Positions 1 through 7,167 of a stretch of DNA of 10,033 bases are shown here, piece by piece. Location: assembly GCA_017390245.1 (NCBI GenBank), contig JAFPCE010000060.1, positions 1 to 10,033 of the forward strand, given 5' to 3'. How positions within the stretch are numbered: position 1 is the first letter of the stretch; each line of letters starts with the position of its first letter. The position numbers and the translations under genes were made by a program. The stretch comes from Selenomonadaceae bacterium (GTDB taxonomy: Bacteria; Bacillota; Negativicutes; Selenomonadales; Selenomonadaceae). The notes under the pieces were generated by a model. It ran no database searches. It saw only the letters and a list, made by a program, of their open reading frames with translations, and was not told the origin of the DNA.

Positions 1-871
1 AAGTATCATCATCAATAAATCCTAAGGAACGGCTGATATCCGCAGCACATACCATGCCGATAGCAACTGCCTCACCGTGATTATAACGGGTATAGTTAGT
101 ATTCTTTTCAATGGCATGGGCAGCAGTATGGCCAAAGTTTAGTATGGCCCTCAGGCCCAGCTCCTTTTCATCAATAGCCACAACCTCTGCCTTAATCTCA
201 CAGGAACGGGCTATCATGTGGCTGGCTGCCTCGGGCTCCAGCTGCAGAATTGCTTCCCTGTTTTCCTCTAAATACTGGAAAAATTCCTCATCATAAATAA
301 TGCCGTATTTTATAATTTCTCCCAAACCAGTATAGATTTCTCTTTCTGGCAGTGTCTCCATGGTATTTAAATCCATAAACACAGCCTTTGGCTGATAGAA
401 TGCCCCAATCAGATTCTTCCCCAGCTTGTGGTTAACGGCAACCTTGCCGCCTACGCTGGAATCTACCTGTGCCAGAAGACTTGTTGGCACCTGTATAAAT
501 GGTACTCCCCGCATGTAGGTTGCTGCAATAAAACCAGCCAGGTCACCAACTACACCGCCTCCCAGAGCAAAAACAGGAGATTTTCTATCCAGCCCCAGTT
601 CTATGCATCTGGTATATATAGCTTCAGCCACCTGCATGGATTTTGAAGCTTCACCAGCTTCAATGACATAAATTTCTGCCTCCAGCTGCGCCTCAGCTAA
701 TAGCTGCTTCAGCCACGTGCCATAAAGCGGTGCTACATTGCTGTCGCTGATAATCAGTGCTTTTTTGGAAAATCCCATAGAGCTGCACATCTCTATAATT
801 TTGCCAGCTACATCCTTGCCAATAAATATATCATAGCTATTTGCTGCCAGCTTTACAGGTACTACACGCAT
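1..871 (-). CDS. aroB: 3-dehydroquinate synthase (AroB), 3' part cut by the window edge
   Basis: AroB catalyses the second step of the shikimate pathway, converting DAHP to 3-dehydroquinate with NAD+ and a divalent metal, in the cytosol. I translated 290 codons from ATG at 871 to the left edge; the family is usually about 350 residues, so roughly 60 are missing. Visible hallmarks are the nucleotide-binding GGGVVGDLAGF (residues 104-114), VPTSLLAQVDSSVGGK (128-143), GKNLIGAFYQP (151-161), GEIIKYG (184-190), NFGHTAAHAIE (245-255) and NHGEAVAIGM (264-273). By family knowledge E185, H248 and H265 are the metal ligands; all are present. A purine-rich AAAAGGAAG (881-889) precedes the start by 9 nt. 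The gene begins 33 nt after the receiver gene with no terminator between them, so it may be read from the chemotaxis transcript. The identification is very secure; the operon link is an inference. Confidence 0.97.
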   Translation of the reverse strand, partial: MRVVPVKLAANSYDIFIGKDVAGKIIEMCSSMGFSKKALIISDSNVAPLYGTWLKQLLAEAQLEAEIYVIEAGEASKSMQVAEAIYTRCIELGLDRKSPVFALGGGVVGDLAGFIAATYMRGVPFIQVPTSLLAQVDSSVGGKVAVNHKLGKNLIGAFYQPKAVFMDLNTMETLPEREIYTGLGEIIKYGIIYDEEFFQYLEENREAILQLEPEAASHMIARSCEIKAEVVAIDEKELGLRAILNFGHTAAHAIEKNTNYTRYNHGEAVAIGMVCAADISRSLGFIDDDT

Positions 872-904
872 AACTTCAAACTTCCTTTTACTAAAATGAA
901 TATA

Positions 905-1324
905 TTATTCCTGTTCCTGATTTTCAGGATCCTGTACCAGACCCAGCTTAATCATAACCTCCTGCACCTTTTCTGTGTCCACAGGCTTAGATGCGTAGGC
1001 ATCACATCCCTGACGGAAAGCCTCATCAACATACCCTACATCAGCCAGGGCAGTCATCATAATAATCTTTAAATGCTCCTCTGCTGGGATATTCTGCTGC
1101 TTTTCAATCTGGCGGATAACCTTCAATACCTTCAGGCCATCTACCTTTGGCATCATAATATCAAGGCACAGCAAGTCATAGCGGTCATTCTTCTTAATGG
1201 AGTCCATGTACATATCTACAGCCTCCATGCCGTCAACGGCCACCTCTACCTCACCGTATCCCTGCATAAATTTTTGCAAAAATGTTCTGCTCACCCTGTC
1301 ATCTTCTGCTATTAAAATCTTCAT
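905..1324 (-). CDS. Stand-alone receiver-domain response regulator (CheY-like)
   Basis: This 139-residue cytosolic protein is a single receiver domain with no DNA-binding or enzymatic output domain. The expected residues are present: acidic cluster E7-D8-D9, phospho-acceptor D55 in LCLDIMMPK, T91 in MMTAL, and K113 in YASKPVD. A short acidic tail (about 131-139) follows. It begins 12 nt after the PAS histidine kinase, behind GGGGTGA spaced 7 nt from ATG, and in the same reading frame as that kinase. Its likely phosphate donors are the neighbouring kinase and/or CheA. As the only single-domain receiver in this chemotaxis cluster it could serve as CheY, but its sequence (DIMMPKVDG, SKPVD) is closer to receivers of hybrid kinases than to textbook CheY. 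I therefore leave the symbol blank. The domain call is certain; the role is inferred. Confidence 0.95.
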   Translation of the reverse strand: MKILIAEDDRVSRTFLQKFMQGYGEVEVAVDGMEAVDMYMDSIKKNDRYDLLCLDIMMPKVDGLKVLKVIRQIEKQQNIPAEEHLKIIMMTALADVGYVDEAFRQGCDAYASKPVDTEKVQEVMIKLGLVQDPENQEQE

Positions 1325-1336
1325 TTTATTTCACCC

Positions 1337-3118
1337 CTAGTTTTCTAGTTTTGCTTCACAGTATTTTAAAAGGTCCAGAATGTCATCATCAGGCTCTGCA
1401 CCTAAAGCAGGTGCCAGCAAAGGTTCAGTACTGCCACTAACTGCAGCTGCTTCACCAGCTTCGCCAGACAACACCTTTGATGCCTTTTCTGCATCGTAGC
1501 TGTCACCCTCGGTAAAGTAAGGATTAAGATATACTGCATGATCCTTCAGTTCTGTATCAGCCTTCTCTGCCAGCAGCAGTGGTATAGTCACTATAAAACG
1601 GCTGCCTGCATCAGCTCTGGATATAACACGAACCTCACCATCCATGGCCATTAACAGTTCCTTGACAATAGTTAAGCCCAGACCAGTACCACCAAATTTT
1701 CTGGTTGTAGAACCATCCACCTGGCTAAATGGCTTAAAGAGCTTGCTCTGCTCCTCCTCTGTCATGCCAATGCCTGTATCCTCTACAAAAAATTCTAAAT
1801 GACTTTTAGTACCTCGTCTATAGGTTCTTGCTCCTAAAGTCACTGAGCCTTTAGATGTGAATTTCAATGCATTGGTTAAAAGATTGTGGAGAATCTGCCT
1901 CAGACGCAGCGGATCGCCCTTAATATACCGTGGCAGTTCTGAGCAGTCTGGTGTAATAAACTCCAGCCCCTTGCCCTCAGCTACCTGGGCATGTATAGCT
2001 GTTACCCGCTTAATCAGAGCATGTAAATCCAAATCAATCTGCTCTATTGGCATCTTGCCGTTTTCCAGCTTAGCATAATCCAGAATATCATTAATAATGC
2101 GCAGCAAATCCTCCGAGCACTGTTTAGCAGCCTGCAGATTTTCTCTCTGCTCATCATCGAGATTTGTCCGCAAGGTCAGGTCAATCATGCCTGTCATACC
2201 GTTGATTGGCGTTCTGATTTCATGGCTCATATTAGCAAGAAACTGTGTTTTTGTTATATTGGCCAGCTCAGCTACCCGCCTTGCCTCCTGCAGTTCCTTC
2301 TCTCTTTGCTTGCGCTTGGAAATATCAATCATGCTCAGGATAATCTGCTTTTCATTATCCTTCCACAGCTGTGTCAGGAAAATCTGCAGCCAGATAGGTT
2401 CATCGGCATGACGGGACACCACAGCTGTAACAAATTCATTAGAATAGCTGTCGTCCATTGCCGCTACATTAATATTGTTACGGATAACACAGAATTTGCA
2501 CTTGGCATTTTCACCGCATTTTGTATCAATGCAGTTAACGCACTGGAACATGCTGCCCAGCCGGGAGCCAATGGCTTCATTGTAAGTAGTGCCAATAGTT
2601 TCCAGTGCCGCCTCATTCACCTCCAGGATATCCCCATCGGTGTTCAGGCTGCAAATGCCTATTTTGGCAGCCTCAAATACTGCACGCATATAGAACTGGT
2701 CATTAGCTACTTTATTCTCTAAAATCCTTGTTTTCGTAACATCACGGAAAATTGAAGTACTGCCAATAACCTTGCCTTCACTATTACTCATAGGCGAGCA
2801 GGTAGCAGACAAATAGGCTGGCCCATCTGAACGGAAAATACCAATATTGCGTCCCAGTCCTATGGTCCGCTTTTCCTGCATAGCCTTTTTTATCGGATTA
2901 AAAAATTTTTCTTTTGTTTCTACATTAACCAGCTGGCAGATATCAGTGAAGTTTACTTTTTCCCCTTCGGTAAATTTATACTCCAGAATATCCTCTGCAG
3001 CCTTATTCATAAAGGTTATATTGCCATTAAGGTCTGTCAACAGCAAGCCGTCACCCAGGCCGCCTAAAATACTCTGCAAGGCACTGTGGTTTATAACCTG
3101 CTCTGTATATTCCTGCAT
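1337..3118 (-). CDS. Soluble two-PAS sensor histidine kinase with a cysteine cluster
   Basis: A 593-residue kinase with no signal peptide or membrane segment, so probably cytosolic. Domain order: PAS1 (about 12-128, ending IFRDVTKTR), PAS2 (about 140-268, ending MIDISKRKQ), coiled linker (270-292), dimerisation/phospho-acceptor helix with H299 in SHEIRTPINGM, then the ATPase domain with N-box N412/N416, G1 DTGIGM (447-452), F-box FKPF (461-464) and G2 GGTGLGL (476-482). All catalytic motifs are intact. PAS2 contains five clustered cysteines, C193, C196, C201, C207 and C210, which may bind metal or respond to redox state. Residues after about 514 form a low-complexity, Ala/Gly/Ser/Glu-rich tail ending in an acidic DDDILDLL helix, with no receiver. 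A full AGGAGG lies 5 nt before ATG and overlaps the cheB stop. Its place after cheB suggests input to the chemotaxis pathway; the signal is unknown. Confidence 0.96.
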   Translation of the reverse strand: MQEYTEQVINHSALQSILGGLGDGLLLTDLNGNITFMNKAAEDILEYKFTEGEKVNFTDICQLVNVETKEKFFNPIKKAMQEKRTIGLGRNIGIFRSDGPAYLSATCSPMSNSEGKVIGSTSIFRDVTKTRILENKVANDQFYMRAVFEAAKIGICSLNTDGDILEVNEAALETIGTTYNEAIGSRLGSMFQCVNCIDTKCGENAKCKFCVIRNNINVAAMDDSYSNEFVTAVVSRHADEPIWLQIFLTQLWKDNEKQIILSMIDISKRKQREKELQEARRVAELANITKTQFLANMSHEIRTPINGMTGMIDLTLRTNLDDEQRENLQAAKQCSEDLLRIINDILDYAKLENGKMPIEQIDLDLHALIKRVTAIHAQVAEGKGLEFITPDCSELPRYIKGDPLRLRQILHNLLTNALKFTSKGSVTLGARTYRRGTKSHLEFFVEDTGIGMTEEEQSKLFKPFSQVDGSTTRKFGGTGLGLTIVKELLMAMDGEVRVISRADAGSRFIVTIPLLLAEKADTELKDHAVYLNPYFTEGDSYDAEKASKVLSGEAGEAAAVSGSTEPLLAPALGAEPDDDILDLLKYCEAKLEN

Positions 3119-3123
3119 TTTGA

Positions 3124-3129
3124 CCTCCT
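3124..3129 (-). promoter_or_regulatory. Ribosome binding site of the PAS kinase, overlapping the cheB stop codon
   Basis: AGGAGG on the minus strand sits 5 nt before the kinase ATG at 3118. Its first two bases are the last two of the cheB TAG stop (3128-3130). Terminating ribosomes would finish directly on this site, suggesting tight translational linkage. It fixes the kinase start. Confidence 0.85.
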
Positions 3130-4483
3130 AGGACCTAGCTACAGTCGTAATCATACCAGCCATAGCAGATAAAGGCAGCTGCTGAGTCACAGCCCCCATT
3201 TCATAAGCAGCTCTTGGCATGCCGTAAACTACACAGCTTGCCTCATCCTGACCCAGGGTAACTGCACCACATTCTCTCATCCGCAGCAGACCTCTGGCAC
3301 CATCCTCTCCCATGCCGGTGAGAATGACGCCTAAAGCCTTATTGCCCATTTTATCTGCAACGGAATGAAATAAAACATCTACAGAAGGACAATGTCCATT
3401 AACCTTTTCACCAGTATTTACATCCAGCACCATGTTATCAGCAAAGCCTTTTAAACGCATCTGCTTGCTGCCTGGAGCAATGTAAACCCAGTTAGGCTCC
3501 AGCGTATCTCCATTAACAGCCTCCTTAACAGACAGCTGGCACTCATTGTGCAGTCTTTCCGCAAAGAGCCTGGAAAACATAGGTGGTATATGCTGTACCA
3601 CTACTATTGGTGGCAATGGCGGTACCAGTGTCTTTAAAATTGAAGACAGAGCCTCAGTACCACCTGTAGATGCCCCTATGGCAATCAGCTTGATTTTAGC
3701 TGAAGGTACAGGAGCTTTAATCTGGCTGACAGGCACAGATACAGGTTTCTCCCTGCCTGCACTGGCTTTTGCCGTCATTTCCTGCATCATTTTAGTAATC
3801 TGATGCATATCAGATGTAACCCTGCTGCTAACATCTGACACCTTGTTATCAGTCTTTACTACACCACTGGCATTTATCCGTGGCGGTGCTGTAAAGACCT
3901 GTCCGCTGCCCACAGATGTGCCCGTTGCCAGGTTTGGTGAAGCCGTAAATACCTGTCCTCTGCCCACAGAGGAAGGTACAGTATAGGCCGTTCTCTTTCT
4001 AAGGGGTGATACTGGCTGCGGTGCTGGCTCATCCTCACCAGCAGCTGGTGGCTCACTATAGGCTGTCCTCTCTGCCGCCCTTCTGGCAGCATCCTCATGG
4101 GAGGCCAGTGCCGACATAATAGTAGCTGCCACATCATCACCAAAATTACCACTACCTAAGGTAGTTGATGGCTTTTCTATAAAATTGTATGCTCCGGCCT
4201 CCAGGGCCAGATCCCTATAAGCAGGTCTGGAGCTTAGTACCACAGTTGGCAGATTGTACTGCACCATCAGACGGCGCAGGAACTCAATGCCATTCATCTG
4301 TGGCATCTCCACATCCAGCACCATTACATCAGGGTCAAAGGATAAAATTTTATCCCTTGCCTCAAAAGGCTCGCCAGCCGTATCTATCTGGCTGTTTTTC
4401 GGCAGCCTGGATATAAGGCGGCGGGACAATATTTCCCTGAAGAACAGTGAATCATCTACTATCAGGACTTTTATTGCCTTCAT
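3128..4483 (-). CDS. cheB: Chemoreceptor methylesterase/deamidase CheB
   Basis: CheB removes methyl groups from receptor glutamates and deamidates receptor glutamines; phosphorylation of its receiver by CheA activates it. The receiver spans about 1-125, with D10-D11, phospho-acceptor D57 in LDVEMPQM and K104 in FIEKP. The methylesterase domain spans about 263-448, with catalytic S272 (GASTGG), H298 (VVVQHIP) and D394 (TGMGEDG). At 451 residues it is about 100 longer than E. coli CheB. The excess lies in a proline-, serine- and threonine-rich linker (about 130-262) with internal repeats. It starts 7 nt after the cheR stop with only a weak purine tract upstream (AAAGAAG inside the cheR end), so translational coupling to cheR is likely. 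All active-site residues are present and identity is secure. Confidence 0.98.
   Translation of the reverse strand: MKAIKVLIVDDSLFFREILSRRLISRLPKNSQIDTAGEPFEARDKILSFDPDVMVLDVEMPQMNGIEFLRRLMVQYNLPTVVLSSRPAYRDLALEAGAYNFIEKPSTTLGSGNFGDDVAATIMSALASHEDAARRAAERTAYSEPPAAGEDEPAPQPVSPLRKRTAYTVPSSVGRGQVFTASPNLATGTSVGSGQVFTAPPRINASGVVKTDNKVSDVSSRVTSDMHQITKMMQEMTAKASAGREKPVSVPVSQIKAPVPSAKIKLIAIGASTGGTEALSSILKTLVPPLPPIVVVQHIPPMFSRLFAERLHNECQLSVKEAVNGDTLEPNWVYIAPGSKQMRLKGFADNMVLDVNTGEKVNGHCPSVDVLFHSVADKMGNKALGVILTGMGEDGARGLLRMRECGAVTLGQDEASCVVYGMPRAAYEMGAVTQQLPLSAMAGMITTVARS
3888..3972 (-). repeat. Internal 54-nt tandem duplication in the CheB linker
   Basis: On the + strand the copies at 3888-3918 and 3942-3972 share about 27 of 31 bases, including the exact run CTGCCCACAGA. 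The period is 54 nt, or 18 residues. The protein copies read SVGRGQVFTA (from S172) and SVGSGQVFTA (from S190). An older, looser pair, RTAYSEP (139) and RTAYTVP (164), is encoded just upstream. The linker has therefore grown by local in-frame duplication. Confidence 0.85.
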
Positions 4484-4490
4484 ACAAGGA

Positions 4491-5309
4491 TCACTTCTTT
4501 CGATAAACAGAAGGCATTACGTACTCAAAATCTGCTGCCTTCCTGTCAATTACTTCGGAGTGTCCCACGAACAGAAAACCTCCTGGTTCCAAGAAGTCAT
4601 AGAATTTCCGTACCAGGGAATCACGAGTTGGTGTATCAAAATAAATCATAACATTACGGCAGAAAATCACGTGAAATGACTTTTTAAAAGGAAATACAGG
4701 ATTCATCAGATTAAACTGACGATAAAGTACCCTGCTTCTGATAAAGTCATTTATCTGATAGCTGCCATCTACCAGCCGCTGGAAATACATATTCTGCCAC
4801 TGGGCTGGCAATGAGCTTACTGCCTCAGCAGAATAAATTCCCTGCTTGGCAGTATTTAAAATATCCTGAGATAAATCAGTAGCTAAAAGAGTTGCCTCCC
4901 ACCTGCCGCCTCTGGGCACAAAATAATCTGCCAGAAGCATGGCCAGGCTATAAGACTCCTCACCGCTGGAGCAGGCTGCACACCAGGTTCTGATATCACC
5001 ATCTGAGATACTTTTCTCCAGATATGGCAGCACCTGGCTGCCAAAGAAATCAAAATGGTCAGCCTCCCGCATAAAAAACGTATGATGAGTCGTTATAGCC
5101 TCAGCCAGAAAATTTAAGGCAGTGCCACTAGCATCATTTTTCACATATTTCAAGAAAGAAGCTGCATCTGCAAATTCCTCATAGCCCTCGTGCTCCAAAA
5201 ACAGCTTAAAGAGGCGTGATTCTAGCAATGCCTTCTTTTCAGGTGGCAGCTGAATGCCAAAGTGCCCTTGCACTACCTGGACATATTGCTGGAATAACTC
5301 ATCTTGCAT
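4491..5309 (-). CDS. cheR: Chemoreceptor glutamate methyltransferase CheR
   Basis: CheR transfers methyl groups from S-adenosylmethionine to receptor glutamates, opposing CheB during adaptation. The 272-residue length is usual for a single-domain CheR; there is no TPR extension. An N-terminal helical domain (about 1-70) precedes the Rossmann-type domain, with TTHHTFFMRE (73-82), SAM-binding ACSSGEESYS (112-121), the acidic strand end ATDLS (143-147), FCRNVMIYFD (216-225) and GHSE (249-252). The beta-subdomain loop between Y175-F176 and N200-L201 is three residues shorter than I recall for E. coli CheR, a feature linked to CheRs that do not use a receptor pentapeptide. A GGGAG site 7 nt before ATG supports the start. 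It follows the chemoreceptor by 32 nt and precedes cheB by 7 nt. Identity is secure. Confidence 0.98.
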   Translation of the reverse strand: MQDELFQQYVQVVQGHFGIQLPPEKKALLESRLFKLFLEHEGYEEFADAASFLKYVKNDASGTALNFLAEAITTHHTFFMREADHFDFFGSQVLPYLEKSISDGDIRTWCAACSSGEESYSLAMLLADYFVPRGGRWEATLLATDLSQDILNTAKQGIYSAEAVSSLPAQWQNMYFQRLVDGSYQINDFIRSRVLYRQFNLMNPVFPFKKSFHVIFCRNVMIYFDTPTRDSLVRKFYDFLEPGGFLFVGHSEVIDRKAADFEYVMPSVYRKK

Positions 5310-5341
5310 AATATCGCTCCCTCATTGGAATAGAGAATACC

Positions 5342-7063
5342 TTAGTACTTGCCAAAGCCCTCATCATCGGTCAGTGCAATGGTTTTAGGCTTTACGCCTG
5401 GAGTTGCAGGAGTAATAGCTGGCTTGCTGCCACCCATAGCTGGACGCTGGATAGCATTGCTGCTGTAGCTTGTCTGCATAGCACGAGAAAATCTGTGGGC
5501 ATTGTCACCCAGCTTAAACTTATTGGCAGTTTCACGCATGAGATCAGCCTGTGCACTGAGCTGCTGGCTGGCAGATGCTGCTTCCTCGGAAGTGGAGGAA
5601 TTGGACTGGACAACCTGGGATACCTGCTGTACGCCCTGGTTAATCTGCTCAAGGGCCAGCTTCTGTTCATTGGAAGCCTTGGCAATATTGCTGACAATAT
5701 CTGCCACTTCAGCTACATCAGCTACTATAGCTTCCAGAGCCTCTGCCGTCTTGTTAGCAATAGCACGGCCCTGGCCCACCTTCTCAATAGAGCCTTCAAT
5801 CATATCAGTAGTTTCCTTAGCTGCCTTAGCACTGCGGGCTGCCAGGTTGCGAACCTCTTCAGCTACTACAGCAAAGCCCTTGCCATGCTGGCCGGCACGG
5901 GCAGCCTCAACTGCAGCATTGAGAGCCAGAATATTGGTCTGGAAGGCAATCTCATCAATAACCTTGATAATTTTGGAAATATTAGCAGAAGAGCTGTTGA
6001 TTTCCTCCATAGCATCCAGCATTTCCTTCATATCCTGATTGCCGATTTCTGCCTGATTGCGGGCCTTCATAGTCAGGCCATTAGCATTATCTGCATTATC
6101 TGCATTGCTGGCAGTCTGGGAGGCGATTTCGGTAATAGAAGCAGATAACTGCTGGATAGAAGCAGCCTGCTCAGATGCACCCTGGGACAGGGCAATGCTG
6201 GCATCGCTGACATTCTTCGCACCTGCAGCAACCTGATCGGATGCATCATGGATATTCATAATGGACTCATGCATGCGCTGGCGCATAACCTCAAAGCTGG
6301 CAGCAGCATCCCCCAGCTCATCACCAGTGCTGGTTGCTACCTCAGTAGCCAGATCGCCCTGGGCAATACGGTCAGCAGCCTGGCTCAGCTCCAGGAGGCG
6401 TTTCTTTACATCCATATTGAACATGATGCCTACAGCCAGGGAAACCACTACCATAACAATGGTTACAATAATAATAGTTCTGATATTGCTAGCCAGTGTA
6501 TCGTCCATAGCCTTGCTACGGTTTTCAGCATCTGATTTAGCCAGCGCAGCTACATTATGCAGTTCATCAGCTATATCATTTTCCAGCTTAGCGTACTTGG
6601 CATTTTCAGCAGCCTGAGTAGCAGGATCAGTCTGGCGTACAGTGCCAGACTGAATAACCTTAATAGCAGCAGAACTGCCCTGGCGGAAGTCGTTGTATTT
6701 AGCGGTTATAGAAGCAACAGTTGCCTTAGCCTTATCACTTTCAGCTACAGCTTCTATAGCCTTCAGGCAGGCATCAGCCTCCTGCAGGTCCTTCTCCATT
6801 TCACCAAAGAACATATTGGCTTTAGCAGGATCATCAGCTCGCAGTCCCAGCAGCATGCTAACCCGGGCCTTCTGGAAATGCATGCCCATCTCACGAGCCG
6901 CATCGCTGGCTTCTACATCGTATTTAATAATATTGCCATAGTCGTCAGCCATCTCACTAGCCAGGCTGATCCCGCGATATGCTACAGCTACAATCAGAAT
7001 CTCCATAATTACTATGAAAAGCGTTAACTTAGCACCAATTTTCATATTTTTAAACAACATCAT
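5342..7063 (-). CDS. Methyl-accepting chemotaxis protein with periplasmic four-helix-type sensor domain
   Basis: A 573-residue transmembrane chemoreceptor. TM1 is about 12-29, an extracytoplasmic helical sensor domain about 30-193 (four-helix-bundle type by its helical, charged pattern), TM2 about 194-216, HAMP about 217-269, and the signalling hairpin about 285-515. The conserved tip is EIAFQTNILALNAAVEAARA (371-390) followed by GQHGKGFAVVAEEVRNLAAR. Likely methylation pairs matching the A/S-x-x-E/Q-E/Q-x-x-A/S pattern are Q304-Q305 and E493-E494. Their distances to the tip match E. coli Tsr, implying the 36-heptad class. The Q pair would need deamidation by CheB. A flexible Pro-rich tail (about 520-568) ends in GFGKY, which resembles a CheR/CheB-docking pentapeptide. 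AGAGGTG upstream supports the first of two adjacent ATGs. The ligand cannot be predicted from sequence. Confidence 0.98.
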   Translation of the reverse strand: MMLFKNMKIGAKLTLFIVIMEILIVAVAYRGISLASEMADDYGNIIKYDVEASDAAREMGMHFQKARVSMLLGLRADDPAKANMFFGEMEKDLQEADACLKAIEAVAESDKAKATVASITAKYNDFRQGSSAAIKVIQSGTVRQTDPATQAAENAKYAKLENDIADELHNVAALAKSDAENRSKAMDDTLASNIRTIIIVTIVMVVVSLAVGIMFNMDVKKRLLELSQAADRIAQGDLATEVATSTGDELGDAAASFEVMRQRMHESIMNIHDASDQVAAGAKNVSDASIALSQGASEQAASIQQLSASITEIASQTASNADNADNANGLTMKARNQAEIGNQDMKEMLDAMEEINSSSANISKIIKVIDEIAFQTNILALNAAVEAARAGQHGKGFAVVAEEVRNLAARSAKAAKETTDMIEGSIEKVGQGRAIANKTAEALEAIVADVAEVADIVSNIAKASNEQKLALEQINQGVQQVSQVVQSNSSTSEEAASASQQLSAQADLMRETANKFKLGDNAHRFSRAMQTSYSSNAIQRPAMGGSKPAITPATPGVKPKTIALTDDEGFGKY

Positions 7064-7167
7064 TTTCTACACCTCTATCTCAAAATATAATCTTGCTTCA
7101 AAATGTATACTTACAGAATTGTGTTTCTTGCTAAAAATTCTTTTCTGTTTACCTTATGCTCAAAGGC
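7064..7167. other. 104-nt AT-rich gap between cheW and the chemoreceptor gene
   Basis: This is the only long spacer inside the gene run. It holds the chemoreceptor ribosome binding site (AGAGGTG at about 7069-7075). TATACA and TATATT elements on the minus strand could be -10 boxes, but I found no matching -35 element and no sigma-28-type TAAA/GCCGATAA pair. Only a 4-bp CCTT/AAGG stem (7152-7166) lies next to the cheW stop, too weak for a terminator. It could carry an internal promoter or a processing site; neither is shown. Confidence 0.5.

Noticed and set aside
1325..1339. TAG/TGA between kinase and receiver as readthrough or recoding sites
   Set aside because: There are two closely spaced stops, and the receiver has its own ribosome binding site and ATG. 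No recoding signal is visible, so two separate proteins is the simpler reading.
3874..4152. 92-codon minus-strand frame inside cheB
   Set aside because: It is an alternative frame over the repetitive CheB linker. Its repeated HR/DR-rich peptides only mirror the DNA duplication.
5885..5889. Receptor tip reads AGQHGKGF rather than the E. coli AGEQG form
   Set aside because: From memory this variant is common in Bacillota receptors and all surrounding tip residues are intact, so it is not a defect.
6081..6110. Short 9-nt tandem repeat in the receptor (NADNADNAN)
   Set aside because: The distances from the methylation sites to the tip match the 36-heptad class exactly, so there is no net insertion. 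Such Asn/Ala-rich helix segments are usual after methylation helix 1.
5495..6148. 217-codon + strand frame opposite the chemoreceptor
   Set aside because: It is antisense to the most conserved receptor segment. The translation is a Leu/Ser/Ile-rich shadow of the Ala/Glu/Asn-rich hairpin, and another overlapping + frame is also open, as expected from codon bias.
7152..7166. CCTT/AAGG stem just after the cheW stop as a terminator
   Set aside because: It has only four base pairs with a 7-nt loop and no immediate U-tract, so it is too weak to call a terminator.
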